Source: Choanephora cucurbitarum (taxonomy: Eukaryota; Mucoromycota; Mucoromycetes; Mucorales; Choanephoraceae). Taken from it: a stretch of DNA of 64,000 bases. The DNA is taken from NCBI GenBank assembly GCA_025331435.1, contig JAIWNI010000006.1, positions 310,001 to 374,000 on the forward strand, in the 5' to 3' direction. This document shows positions 44,432 through 56,600 of this stretch, in pieces. Every line of letters begins with the position of its first letter. The stretch's first letter is position 1. Below the pieces are notes generated by a model. It was given only the letters and a program-made list of their open reading frames with translations. It was not told the DNA's origin and did not search any database. The translations under genes and the position numbers were made by a program.

Positions 44432-45967
44432 ATGTCTCACCAAAGTGGTATTCAAGGTAGACGATCGATGAAGAACTTGAAGTCGTTTTGACTAAACAGC
44501 CTTTTTCTTATAGTCTCTGAAGAGCTCTCTCAAGTATTTACACAAGCCGTTTCTAAGGGCGACATTCGTATTCTTCGCGTTTCCATCGAGAAAGGTATAT
44601 ACAAAACAGTGTTTTTTATTATTATTAACTTTTGGTTTGTTCTTTAGAATCACTAGTCCCTAATGGCACAAGTGCTGTCCAAGATGACTTTGAGACAGGT
44701 AAAGAAAGCCTTTTTTTTTGTTCTGTTTTCGTCATTATTAACATGCATACCTGATTAGACTACAAGAAGTTTATTGACAACTACCTTGATAATACCACAC
44801 CTGCCTATATCTTTGTTCGGTTTGATGAGAAGGGAACAGCAGGCGAGTACAAGTGGCTGTTTCTCTGTTACGTACCTGATGGTGCTAAAGTACGAGATAA
44901 GATGCTGTATGCTTCCACCCGGGCCACATTGACAAAGGAGTTGGGTGACTATCGTTTTGTGGATAACATCTATGGAACAGAAAAGGTGAGTTCTGAAGTA
45001 GACTATATAGCATGTTTATTGATTTGAGTGTATAGTCTGAATTTACTTGGGAAGGATACAAAAAGCATCTTGCACATAAGGCTGCAGAAGCTCCTTTGAC
45101 AAGACGCGAACAAGAATTGGCAGAGATCAAAGCTGCTGAGGTAATAGAGATAGGGGAAACAACCAAGTCATGTAAGGTAGCTTATATCTGTAAAAAAATT
45201 AGGTAAAGGCTGTATCTGATTATCAGGGTACAACCACCAGAAAAAGTTATGCTCCTGGTGTTGCATTCCCCTTGACAGACAAAGCTGTTAAAGGACTTCA
45301 AGAACTAGCAAAGACAAGAGAAGAACGCACCACTAACTTTGTTTCTTTAGTAAGTTATCCTAGGGTGTAACTGTTCTTTATCTCACCATATCACATAGTA
45401 CTTGGAAAATGAAAAGATCGATTTGGACAGTTCAACCAAGATCACTGTTGAGGAACTTGCCAAGACAATCAAGCAGGATGCTCCTAGATTTACCTTCTTC
45501 ATGTATGATGAAAATCTCGGTAAGACAGAACTCAAATAGTATAGACAGACAATCTTATGCGATCTATTTGGGCTAGTATTTATCTACACATGTCCCTCAA
45601 CCTCCAAAATAAGAGAGCGTATGTTGTATTCTTCCTCAAAGGCAAATGTCATCACTGCTGCTGAAACTGAAGTCTCTTTAAAGGTAGCCAAAAAGGTAAA
45701 ATGCCAATTGACAAACAAGAATACAACTTCTGATATCCATTACTGTAGTTAGAGACCAGTGACCTAGAAGACTTAACCAAGGCCTATCTTGATGAGGAGT
45801 TAGAATCCACAGGTGGAGGATCTGCACCGAGCACTCCTAATACCGGAAGTATGGTAGGTGATCGTATTCAAATGTTGGGTGGTACTCAACAAGGCTTCAA
45901 GAGACCAGTTGCACCCAACAGAAGAAGACCAGGTACCACTTCCACTCCCTCTACATCTTCCTTTTAA
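44432..45967 (+). CDS. TWF1: Twinfilin, actin monomer-binding protein
   Basis: Two ADF-H domains that sequester ADP-actin and act at barbed ends in the cytoplasm. Nine exons: 44432-44456, 44514-44594, 44648-44698, 44759-44985, 45036-45140, 45203-45349, 45399-45519, 45577-45695 and 45749-45967, 364 aa. Domain 1 contains YIFVRFDEKGTAGEYKWLFL, YVPDGAKVRDKMLYASTRAT and RFVDNIYGTEK. Domain 2 contains FTFFMYDENL, YTCPSTSKIRERMLYSSSKA and KKLETSDLEDLT. The tail (GFKRPVAPNRRRPG) is basic, as in twinfilins that bind capping protein and phosphoinositides. Confidence 0.94.
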
Positions 45968-46394
45968 TAATAAAGGGACACTGTTGCTTAGAGACAAAAT
46001 CCTATTTCTTTTTTTCCCCCCATTCAAAATTTACTGTATTTGGAATTTAAGAGGGTTTGAGTCACAAAAAAAAAAAATTATTGTTATTATCCAACCAAAT
46101 GAACACGCGCCTTAGTTGTGCCTACATTCCAACATAACATATGCTCGAATAATGACTTTAGATTGGTGCCCTTCATTTGTGGTAGAAACTGTAACTAAGC
46201 CCCGAGAATCATCCGGCTTTTACTTTTATATCTCATATTTTCTAACAATTGATATGGTTTGTTATCTTTCTCACAGGAAACATATATAAAGTGGATCTAT
46301 CGTATACAATCAAGCCTATCTTTCTTTTCTCTTCTTTTCTCTTTTCTTTTCTTTAAGGATTAACAGCCAATCCTTATAAACAGAGCATTGTTGA

Positions 46395-47335
46395 ATGTCA
46401 CATATCACTAAGGAAGCAACTATCTATCGTCTGAATATTGCAGAATATCCAGTAGCTTCACTTGTCAGAATTGTTGCTGATTTGTTAAATTCGATCATCA
46501 AGACAAATGATGCATTGATCAACAATAGCATCCACAATACAGTCACTCATTTCCATTCACGAGCTGTGCCCAATATCACTGTCAATGCTTATCTGACGCG
46601 TATATTACGGTTTGCACCATTCTCAAATGAAGCTCTTCTCTCACTCTTGATCTATTTTGATCGCATTGCCAAATTGAAAAAGGCAAAATATGCAGTAAAT
46701 TCACTTACTGTACATCGATTACTGATTACAAGGTAATAAAGTGATTTATATATCAAACATAGAGACTGAATCACATATATAGTATTGTTGTTGCATCTAA
46801 ATTCACTTCTGATGTCTTCTATCCAAATACACGGTATGCTAAGGTAAGCTCCATTTTCTTAAGTGAGAGTTCATGGTATTCATAAAAAGAAATTAAGGTA
46901 GGCGGTATTCCTCTGGGCGAACTGAATCAACTGGAATTAGAATTCTTGTTCTTATGTAATTTCGATTTACATGTCAAACTGGAGGATATGCAAGCCTATG
47001 GAGATCAACTATTGACGCACGCGTTTACAATGCAACGATGTATACCTCCAGAGATTAAAATTACATCATCCGTAACCACAATCACCTCACCACTCTTATC
47101 GCCACCTTTCATCACATCCTCATCTTCTTTACCACCTTCTCCTCCACTTCATTATAGTACCAGTAGGAAGAGAATGAGAGGCATGGATACAGAAGAAGAA
47201 GAAGAGACAAAAAGAGATGCATCAGTTGACATGGTTACTAATGCACCAACATCACTCTTTTACAATAAGCTCTGTACCTATTCACATCATCGTCACCTGG
47301 ATACAATCTTATCTACATATACCCATGATTGTTGA
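46395..47335 (+). CDS. Pho80-type cyclin
   Basis: Three exons, 46395-46732, 46783-46843 and 46898-47335, 278 aa. The cyclin core runs from IAEYPVASLVRIVADLL through SIHNTVTHFHSRAVPNITVN, YLTRILRFAPFSNEALLSLL and SIVVASKFTSDVFYPNTRYA to KVGGIPLGELNQLELEFLFL. The motif KVGGI/L-P-L-x-E-L-N-x-L-E is diagnostic for the Pho80/Pcl6/Pcl7 subgroup. The C-terminal 75 residues are Ser/Pro-rich with an acidic cluster and end without a domain. It partners a Pho85-like CDK; a role in nutrient signalling is inferred from yeast. Confidence 0.92.
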
Positions 47336-47885
47336 ACAAATTAACTGTCTATTGATACACTTCTTTTATGCATATACCCTTTTGCCTTTTTACTGTATTT
47401 CATATAAAGCAAAATGTAATATCCTTTCAAAAATAGTACATGTAGTACAATCAGGGGTAAAGAAATTTACATTTATAGAACAGTCTTTTTTATATGAATG
47501 AGTGTGTACATAGAGAGAGAGGGCCTTGTTAGGTGAAGAGTAATTCTGAGTGGGAATTCAAGTTGAATTCTTCTAGAATACAAACTTCTTAATATCTATT
47601 TAGTACTACAGCCCATTATAATCAGTGAAACAGGTCCATTTCATCACTTTCTCACATGTTGTTAGTCGTGTCAGTTGCTTTCTATTACATTGACGCTTTT
47701 TATATCATCTGTTCAGCCTATTTGAGAAAAGAGTAGTGGGGGGGGGGGGAGGAAACATAGTATAACTACATCGCCTGTAGTCTAAAGCAGTTGATAGATC
47801 CTCTTGTTAAGTGAATGACTTCTGTCTCATGAATGTCTAAAGTTTATTTACAAATGCAGGAATGGTGTATTAATTATTATCTGTC
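47336..47885. other. Intergenic region between the cyclin and DBP8 3' ends
   Basis: No gene is seen. It contains a short GA tract (47513-47520) and a run of twelve G residues (47738-47749). Confidence 0.5.
47738..47749. repeat. Poly-G run (12 bp)
   Basis: Twelve consecutive G residues in an otherwise AT-rich intergenic stretch; unusual for this window, where homopolymers are nearly all A or T. Confidence 0.85.
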
Positions 47886-49457
47886 TTAATTATCTGCCAT
47901 CTTCTTCTTCTTTCTAGTATGTGTCTTGGAACCAAATTGCTGGTCATGCAATTGCTAAGAAAAAAGATAGTACAAAGTGAGTTCACTGAATAAAACGCAC
48001 TATAGTTGTTACTTACCATACTGGCAGCACGCTTTGCAGCAGTGACTTCACTGAGCTTCTCAAGTACAGCATTCTCATTGACTTCATAGCTTTCCATCTT
48101 CTTGTCTATAAACAAAAAGAGAGCATAAGAACATATATACACACCAAGCAAATCATGCGATTACTTACTGATGTGACCTTCAATGTTTTGCAAAAGCTGA
48201 ATATCCTTTTCTGATATAATAGAGATAGCTTTACCATCTTTACCAGCACGGGCAGTACGACCAACACGATGAATATAATCTGTAGGATCACGAGGAATAT
48301 CGTAGTTTAACACACATTCAACAGAAGGAATATCCAAACCACTATTGAAACATCAGTCTCTCCATTAGGATTTCCTCAAATACTTACCGAGAACCAACAT
48401 CAGTTGAAATCAGAATCTTAACAACTTCAGCTCTAAATTTACCCAAGGAATCCAAGCGCTGTTGCTGTGACATTTCGGAATGAAGTGCTGTACAGCGAAT
48501 GCCCAATTCTTTCAACATGACAGTAATCAGTTCAGCTGTAGCGCATCTTCCACAAAAGATAATGATTGACTTTTCTTTAAGATCGTCTGTCTGCAAAAGA
48601 TGTGCCAAATAGACAACTCTGACTTGAGAGGGTACAAAGACATAGAACTGATCCAGTGTGCTGACGGTGGATGTGGTCATGTCACACATGTGAACAAAAG
48701 GTTTCTTCTTTGGGTCTTCTTCAGCGTCTCTCAAGGCCAAGATGGAGTCTGTCATGGTGGCTGTGAACAATAGCGTCTGTCTTTCTTTGGGCAACAGAGG
48801 TAAAATAACTTCAAGCTCAGGAACAAACGTCTCTGAGAGCATACGATCTGCTTCATCCATCACCAAAAATTTACATCTTCTCAGATCAACTGCACCTGAA
48901 CTACTTCTAATATGATCCCGAAGACGACCTGGAGTAGCAATAATGATGTGTGGCCGCTTGGATAGTTCTAAAGCTTGAGTCATCATATCTACACAGAGTA
49001 AGGTTAGATGGTTTGATCAGAACAGATCTCCAAGTAAAACCAACTTACCCATGCCGCCTACCACAACACATTCTTTGATACCCATTCCTTTACCCAATAC
49101 TCTGAATTGTTCGGCAATTTGAAAAGCAAGTTCTCTTGTAGGTGTCAAAACAAGCGCATACACACCGTAAGGATCTTCCGAGAGCTTTTGGATGATAGGT
49201 AAAGCGAAGGCGGCTGTCTTACCGGAACCAGTCTTGGCACCACCAATGACATCTTTACCAGCAAGAATAGGGGGTATACAGGCTCGTTGAATTTCAGTGG
49301 GAGCTTTGATCGACATCACTTTGAGGGTATCACTCAACCATTCTTCTAAACCGAGGTCAGTGAAACTTGTGCCTTCAGGTGCGATCGTTTGCTTCTTCTT
49401 TTCTTCAGCTTTCTTTTGAGAGACTGCAACTCTACTCAAAACTCTACTTTCTGCCAT
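47886..49457 (-). CDS. DBP8: DEAD-box RNA helicase DBP8 (DDX49)
   Basis: Nucleolar ATP-dependent RNA helicase for 18S rRNA/40S biogenesis. Five exons: 49457-49049, 48988-48388, 48341-48169, 48105-48017 and 47954-47886, 446 aa. Motifs in order: Q motif ([15 protein letters not shown]), motif I AKTGSGKT, Ia [10 protein letters not shown], Ib [25 protein letters not shown] (TAT rather than SAT, as in DDX49/Dbp8), [24 protein letters not shown] and [12 protein letters not shown]. The C-terminal extension is short and ends in a basic RKKKKMADN. The DDX49-type [19 protein letters not shown] context supports the assignment over DDX47. Confidence 0.93.
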
Positions 49458-50144
49458 AACGTCAAGATCTAGTTTTTTTAAAAAAAAAAGACCTTTCGAG
49501 GTACCAACCACTTCTACAATAAAGCTGGCGGCAACTTAAAAAAAAAGTAGAGGCAGTCACAATAGGCCTCAGCAAGCATAAAGTAGGTTTGCTTTAGTAT
49601 CGTTTAAAGAACCGTCTCCATGCCCTCAACAAGTAGACCTTATTTGAGATAGCGTCAAATAAGCATACCTTGTTATTAAACACTCAAGAGAGTAAGCTTT
49701 TGTTAAACAAAAAAAAAGATAAAGCTCTCGTATCCAATAATTTGCTGTTGTATATTTCAGAACCTAGAGCATATTGAATTTAGAAACAATGAGATGCCTT
49801 AATACAAAAAAAAAAAAAGAAACAATGAGATGCGATCATAAGACAAAGTTATTCATGAGTTACCATGCGTCAATTCCTCTATACAATTGGCATTTGAATT
49901 ATGGATAATAGCTCTGCATGTTTCCTTCAACTCAAATGATGATATAGCATCACCTTCGAGGTTGTAGTGGCCATTTTATTAAGCTCATAGCATTCATACC
50001 TTGAACATCTATAGGACTTATAGTAAATGGCTCTGGTGTCATTGACAGATACGCTGCTAAGCTCTTGTAATGGTATGCATTTGTATTTATTAAAATAAAC
50101 AAATTGGCTCACAATGAAGCAAATGCTTTTAAAGAGTTTATAAA
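49458..50144. other. Spacer between DBP8 promoter and SPO71-like gene
   Basis: AT-rich sequence. A 61-codon minus-strand open frame (49927-50112) lies just downstream of the SPO71-like stop, but has no homology that I recognise and is not in frame with it. Confidence 0.5.
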
Positions 50145-53100
50145 TTACAATCGCTTAGTTTCTGAGCGAATCATATGTTCAATTACAGTATTCAAAGTAT
50201 ATACCCATTCTTCCTTTGCTCTTCTGCTAGGAGCCAGAAAACTCCAAGTCTCTCCATTGGAATTGATGCGCTTATCATGATGATACACACTGAGTCGATG
50301 CTTCCGTGTGCTAAAGTAACGTCTTAATTTCGGCTTCCAAATAGAAAATATACAGGATAACGAGTCGTCGTCAGTAGATAATCCGTTCTTGTAGATACGT
50401 GCTGATTTTCGTAACAAGTCGTCTCTGTTTGAGCCTTTGTGTTTCTTTGAATCATCTAAGCCAGAATAAATATAACAGCCAGCAATATCGAGGACATTCT
50501 TTTTACGATGATCGCAACGAGGCTTACTTGAGTCTCGATTGTAGACATCATAAAATAGCAGCCAACCGCTTGATGTTAAAATAAACATCTTTTGAGTATA
50601 GCTTCCACGCTTATACGGCTTGTAATACAGAACGCCCGATTTCTAGTTGAGAACAAGCTTGAATACAGACTGACTCTTTACAATTGAATATCAAGCGATA
50701 ACAACATACCACTACATCACGACATTGTTCATAAAGACAATGGCTCCAAATTCGAGTGTCTGCTAACTTTTGCTTGATATGAAGGCATCCATCCTCTATG
50801 CTTGACTTTGTATCCTTACTGGGTTCCTTTGAATCAACTTTGTATACAAAATTATCAGAAGAGTGTGCCTCTCTTTCTGCTTCTTTACGAGCTTTCCAGT
50901 AGACGATAATCTGCGCTAGATACCTCACCCATAAATCGCATGTCTCGCTTGAATAAGCCTATATAACAGTAGCAATCAAACAAAAAAGAGATATACTTTA
51001 GTTTTCTTCAGGGTATATAATCAAAAGAACACATCAATCAAATCTTACTTCAAGTTGAATGTGAAGTCCATTCTCCATCACCAATTCCAAACAAGCCCTT
51101 CTTTCATTCGATGGCATATCTTCTTGATTGATAGCTTGATAATCTCCTTTGCTTAATTGCTTACTCAATAAGCCTATGCGACTTTGATCACTGATACTGC
51201 TCTCTCCTAATGTTCTTTGAGTCTGACTAAAGCGACGAAAGGGGCTGGGCGAAGCAGGTTCAATGAATGTTCGTTTCACCTGTAAAACTTCCGTCAGGTC
51301 GATCATGCCTTTAGCTTCTATCATCAACTGCATCCGCCTGGATATCTCCTCTGCTTCGATTTCTGGTGTACATGCTGGTGTATATGGGGAAATGGCTGAA
51401 ATGTACGGCTGAACTCGAATGTTTCTCGGCAAGAGATCATCATTGATAAAACATCGCATATTTGGCACAGGAACCTTTGAGGTAGGGATATAAAAAAGGT
51501 ATTGGTCAAAAGAGGCAAAATAGCGCATCTTCTGCTTGGATCCTTGTTTTGTAGATCCAGCAAAATCAGTGATATGCATCAAAAATCCTTCTACAGGTGG
51601 AGGCTCTTTTAGAGAAAATTGATCTGACAGCTCAATGTCGCGCGGGGTATGTTCGATCGGACGAAACTCTAGTCGGTGTGTCTTTTCGATATTTTGTGGA
51701 CATATCACACTGTCCATACGTTGTCCAGATGCAGAATGTGTCCAATATATCCATTCAGCGCGGTCGCCAACTGTCCAACAAAAGCCAAAGTGTTGGAGTG
51801 AGTGTGCTTGCGTATTTATTGCTGCTGTCTGTTGAACAAGCTCTTCTTGCTCTTCTTGTACTATACTGATAACAGCTTCTTTCACTTCTTCTATTGTGAT
51901 GCGGCTGCTGTCTTGAAGATGGGCTAGAGGTAAATTCACAACAAGGTCTAATAAAGGTATATACACATCGCACCATTGTGGAGGTGGATGCTTGCATTCA
52001 TACGGTAGCATATGGTATAACTGCATGTACCATTCTTGGCATTTAAGAAAAGATCTTGCCTTAAATGTGAGTGTCACTATCGTTGGCTCTTTTTTAACAG
52101 TAGATGTATATCGCAGGCAGAATGTATAATCCAGAGAAGAAAGAAGAAAGAGAGAAAGTAGCCGTGGTCTCTTTGGTCCTATCAGATAGATGCGATGCTC
52201 CAGCCTATACTTGGGCCAAAACATCGTCTGGGGCAATGGTCATTTAATATACACAGACACTGCTTTCTTTTTGTTGTTATATATAGACATACTTACTGAA
52301 GCTGAATAGGTGGATATGTAACTATTTGTCAAAACGAGTTCCACTTGTCTCCACTTTTCTGCCATTAAATCGAATTTAGTTTCTTTTACTGCATTGTATT
52401 GAGTGGGCCCAGTTCCAGTACATCCAGTAACTGATCGCATACACAGCATAGGCTCTCGTTTGAGATGGATTGATTGAAGTGGTTGGCGTGGTCGATGTAT
52501 GGTGTTGTCTTCATGTGGTTGACTAAAAACGCTTAGTCGATGATGACTACTCTTTGATTTTTTCATCATGCTCAATTTGCGCATCGGTGATTTTCCTTTT
52601 TTATCATAGGTTGGGTCTGATTTCGAAGCGGAAGGGCGAATGGTCTTGCTGGATTCTGCATCATTGGTTACCTGCATGCTTGTGCCAATCGATAGATTGT
52701 TAGACATAAGTAAATCATAGTCAATGTCTTCATCATCATCTACTTCTTCTTCTTCTTGATCCTCAAGAATGCTTGCGTCTGTTCTCGAATATGAGTTTTG
52801 TCGATATCTAGAATGGGTGTCCTGATACTGTGTAGATGTTCGTGCAGTGAGAAAGCTAGTTCCTTCTGAAGAAGGTGTTGGAAAACGGTCGGTAGTTGGT
52901 GGACTTGGTTGGTTAATAGCAGTAGTTGAGAATTTGCTACTTGAAATTGTTTTTCTAAAAAAAAAAAAGGAGAGTTTGTTGAGACTGTATATCGAAGTTG
53001 TCTTCTCTACCACTTACTGTGCTAAAGAAGCGGACTCAATACTATTGTGGTCGCGTTGACTTGTTTGAAGGTTTTCTCTAAAGTCTTGAGGTGTTGTTAT

Positions 53101-53187
53101 ATCCCAAGGGCCTATGAAAACTCGGTTTGAACAATCTTTACGGTGCAAAGGCTGAGGCTCAGAAACAACCTGTTCAGAATTGCTCAT
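50145..53187 (-). CDS. SPO71-like PH-domain protein
   Basis: Five exons: 53187-53018, 52954-52297, 52227-51049, 50958-50710 and 50642-50145, 917 aa. The N-terminal 270 residues are Ser-rich and disordered with an acidic run (EDQEEEEVDDDEDIDYDLL). Two split PH-like domains follow: one around KYRLEHRIYLIGPKRPRLLS with TLTFKARSFLKCQEWYMQLY, and a C-terminal one built from KSGVLYYKPYKRGSYTQKMF, ILTSSGWLLFYDVYNR, then ETWSFLAPSRRAKEEWVYTL. A central FEGFLMHI-like segment (PPVEGFLMHITDFAG, RYFASFDQYLFYIP) may be a third. This layout matches fungal Spo71/Mug56-like proteins that act in prospore-membrane formation. The assignment rests on memory of the family. Confidence 0.75.
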
Positions 53188-53610
53188 TTTTGTATTACAA
53201 AAGAAGGAAAAAAAAAAGAGAGAGATACACCCACAGAAAAGAAAATGAAGACATTGAAATGACGGTCTTTTACAAATATGGAAACACCTTTTCCAGTAAG
53301 AATTATGCAAAGAGAAAAAAAAATAAAGTTAAGATCATCAAGAAATCTTTTGGTTTCATAGATACTAAATCATGATACTTTTCTTCTTTCCTTTTCATCA
53401 TAAAGAACACTTGTGTGTTGACCTATTTTCCCTTTCCAAGAAAGCCAGCTATAATGTGGTTTAAACAATGTTCTCATCCTGCGGACGATGTACCATTCCT
53501 AATTTAAATTCAGCAAATCTTAGCTAGCTAGGTCTAGCCACTTTGAAAAATAGACCTAGGCGTATAATAAATAAGAATTTATTGAGGTAATAGAACATCA
53601 AGAAAGTATG
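53188..53610. other. Spacer upstream of the SPO71-like gene
   Basis: Promoter region of the minus-strand SPO71-like gene and 3' flank of the Btz-like gene; no coding feature. Purine-rich at 53200-53260. Confidence 0.5.
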
Positions 53611-56600
53611 TTAAAAATGGGGTTGAGATTGTTGAGGATAATAGTAGTATGGAGAAGGATTATAGTTAACAGTATGGTTGGGTGGGTTCTGTTGGTGTCT
53701 ATTATTATGTGATTTCCATTGAGTGTCAGCATCTCCAATATCAGGTGAAGGCCCCCAGCCCTCATCATCATCTTCCTCTTGTAATCTTTGAGTAGGTGGA
53801 GATCTTGGTTCTTCGTATGCAACTGAACTACCCATGACACCGTTGTTGTTATTTATAGGCATGTAGTAATAGAATGGCTGCACAGGGGGATATAGGTTAG
53901 GATCAACACCATAGTAAACCATTCCATTTGCTTCAAATCCTGGAGGTAAGGGAGCATAAAACTTATTGGAGCCATTCACAGAATTATCATTAGGCTGAAC
54001 ATTACCACCCATATGAAGATAATTGGTATTGGGAATCATGGGTACATAGGTAATGTTGGCACCATTCATGTGCTGAGGTGTAGGATAGTACATTGGAACA
54101 GGCTGCTGTTGTGATTGCTGTGGTAATGGTGGTCCTTGGTGAAGTGAATCATCCTTACGTCTACGCCAATTTTCATCAAACTGACGACGTGGTTTACTAC
54201 TATTCGTGTTGTAACGAGGCTTGCGTGAATCATAGCGAGGACTGTATTCTGCCTGAGAATAATAGTGTTGGTGAGAAACATGTTTGTTTGGTGAGTCATC
54301 CATAGAGGGAGATGAGGAAGCATATGGAGATGAAGCTGATGCATCCATATCACCAGGTGCAGTCATTCCAAGTACCTGCTCTTGTTTGAGCCATTCGGGT
54401 TCTTCCTCTGCCTCAAGAATAATTTCAACATCTGAATCTTCATCGCCTCCGTTATGGAAGTTTCCCCATGCAGACATTACTGGTGTGGCTTCCTGCGATA
54501 GTTGTTGTTGAGAGCTGAACTGATCCTCTTCACTTACATTTGATGGTGTTGTGTCTGCAGTTGTTGGAGCCACTGCGTCCATTTTCTGCGACAAATAGCC
54601 ACGTCCTTTTCGAGGTGGATGGTGGACTGATTCCTTGTGTGTGTCCCAATCATTAAACTTTTCGTCGTTAGTGTCAGTCTTCCAACCGACATTTGGATCT
54701 TCAAAGGGCTTAAATACATCTAGATCACCCCAGCCAGCGGTGGTACCTTCTGAGCTTATGTTTTGGACATTATCAGTCGAATTGTTATTGGTATGGGTGG
54801 TCCAACTGATATCACTATCAACCTTGTTCTGAGATTCTAAAACAGGAGCGGGTCCCCATCCCTTAGCGTTTGATTCAACTACATTTGGCTGTGACTCTGT
54901 TTCTTTTGATTGACATGTTGCTGATGGTTCTTTGACAGGATCTGCAACTTGAGTTGTTGACTTGTTGTTGGTGTTGTTAGATTCAGGCAAGTCTGAGTTC
55001 CAGCCAGTACCATTCTCTACTGTGCTGGATGCTTCCCAACCATTTGTAGCAATTGTATCCTTATTATCATCTGTAGTGGCGACTGGCTCTCCCCACCCAT
55101 TTTCTGCTGTTGTTGTAGTAGTATCAGGTTTATCCCATCCAACAGAAGAGATAACAGGTGAATTTGTCATTGGTGATGGATCGAAACTATCAGTCTTCCA
55201 TTCCTGAGTTGTTTGTTCTTCCTGTTCAGCCTTCTTTGGTCTCCAGGAGTCTTCGGTGTTGCGATGGTCTCTTCTAGGTCTGTTCTGATGATTATCATTG
55301 TTATTAAATCTACCTCTTCCTCGGTCGCTTCTTGTTGTCCATTTTGAAGGTGTTGTTGGGACTTCAATCTCTGGTACAGCATTCAAAGTCCAAGAAGAGG
55401 AGGCTTTTTCTTCATTTGGTATATCAGGCTGAATCTTGCGTTGTTTATCCGACGGAGAATGACGATCGCTGTTCCTTTCAGAGAATTTAGTGTTACTCCA
55501 ATCTGTATGATCCTTGAGATCATCTGTTACTGCTTGATTTTCAGAAGCTGACCAATTATTTTGATCTGGCTGGTTATCATTTGAGACTGTTGTCTTCTCA
55601 GTAGAATCCCAGCCATGTTTGTCAGGGGATGAAGGAAAAGATGATGAGGAAGGTTTGCCCCATCCATCATTATTTTCGTTTGTCGCTGTATCTCCCCAAC
55701 CAGTACTCTCTTCCTTCCAACCTTTACTTTCTTCCTTCCAGCCATTTTCTTCAAGCTTGATTTCTTCAATACCTGTTACAAGTGCATTTCCCCAACCATG
55801 ATCATCTTTAGGAGGTTGCGACCATTCATCCTTCTGTTCTTTATTGACTGTGGCTGTTTCATTTAATCTCTCTTGACTGTTGTGTGACAACTCAGGCCAC
55901 TCTTCATGTTGAGTTCTCTGTTGTCTATGTGGACTACGTTGGTCTCCTGAACCATGTCCCCTGTAGTTTCTTGGTCCTCTCGAATAATGCTGATTGTGAT
56001 TGTTGTGATATCGAGGTCTATAAGGCCTAAAGTTAGCCAATTCTTCTGTCTTGCCAGCCTCAATCAGGGAGCGCTTTCGCCTCTCATCCTCTTCGTCCAT
56101 TCTTAACAATTCTTCATAACCACTGTGATCCCATTTCTTATACATCAAGGGATCTGTATCATGTCGATACCCATCGTGGTTACGACTACCTCCAGCAGCA
56201 TGACCATTGCTGGCATGATTATTACTGAAATAAGGCTGAGTACCTTCAGCACGCGTTTCAGTCAGTAAATCTTCTCTGTAACGATCATCATGGCCCCAGA
56301 ATGAGCCTACATAAGGTACAAAGCTGGGATCTTCCACAAGCTTTCGGCGGTATTCGCGGTGTTCTTGAATGCGTTTCTCTTTGTCATCATAATGAGATTG
56401 ATAGTCGATCTCTTCTTCTTTCACGATGTTAGGATCTTTTGTGTGACTGGGTTGTTGAAAGTTGGGTTCGACATTTTCAGTTGTATTGGGAACAGGTATT
56501 TGTTGCTGAGAAGAAGTGGCTGGCTGACTCTGGTCTTCTTCAGCATCTAGATCGTCTTCGCTTTCTAAATCGTCTTCATCTTCTTCTGTCTCAGTTTCCT

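Noticed and set aside
49927..50112. 61-codon minus-strand frame downstream of the SPO71-like stop
   Set aside because: Out of frame with the gene, no splice connection, no motif.
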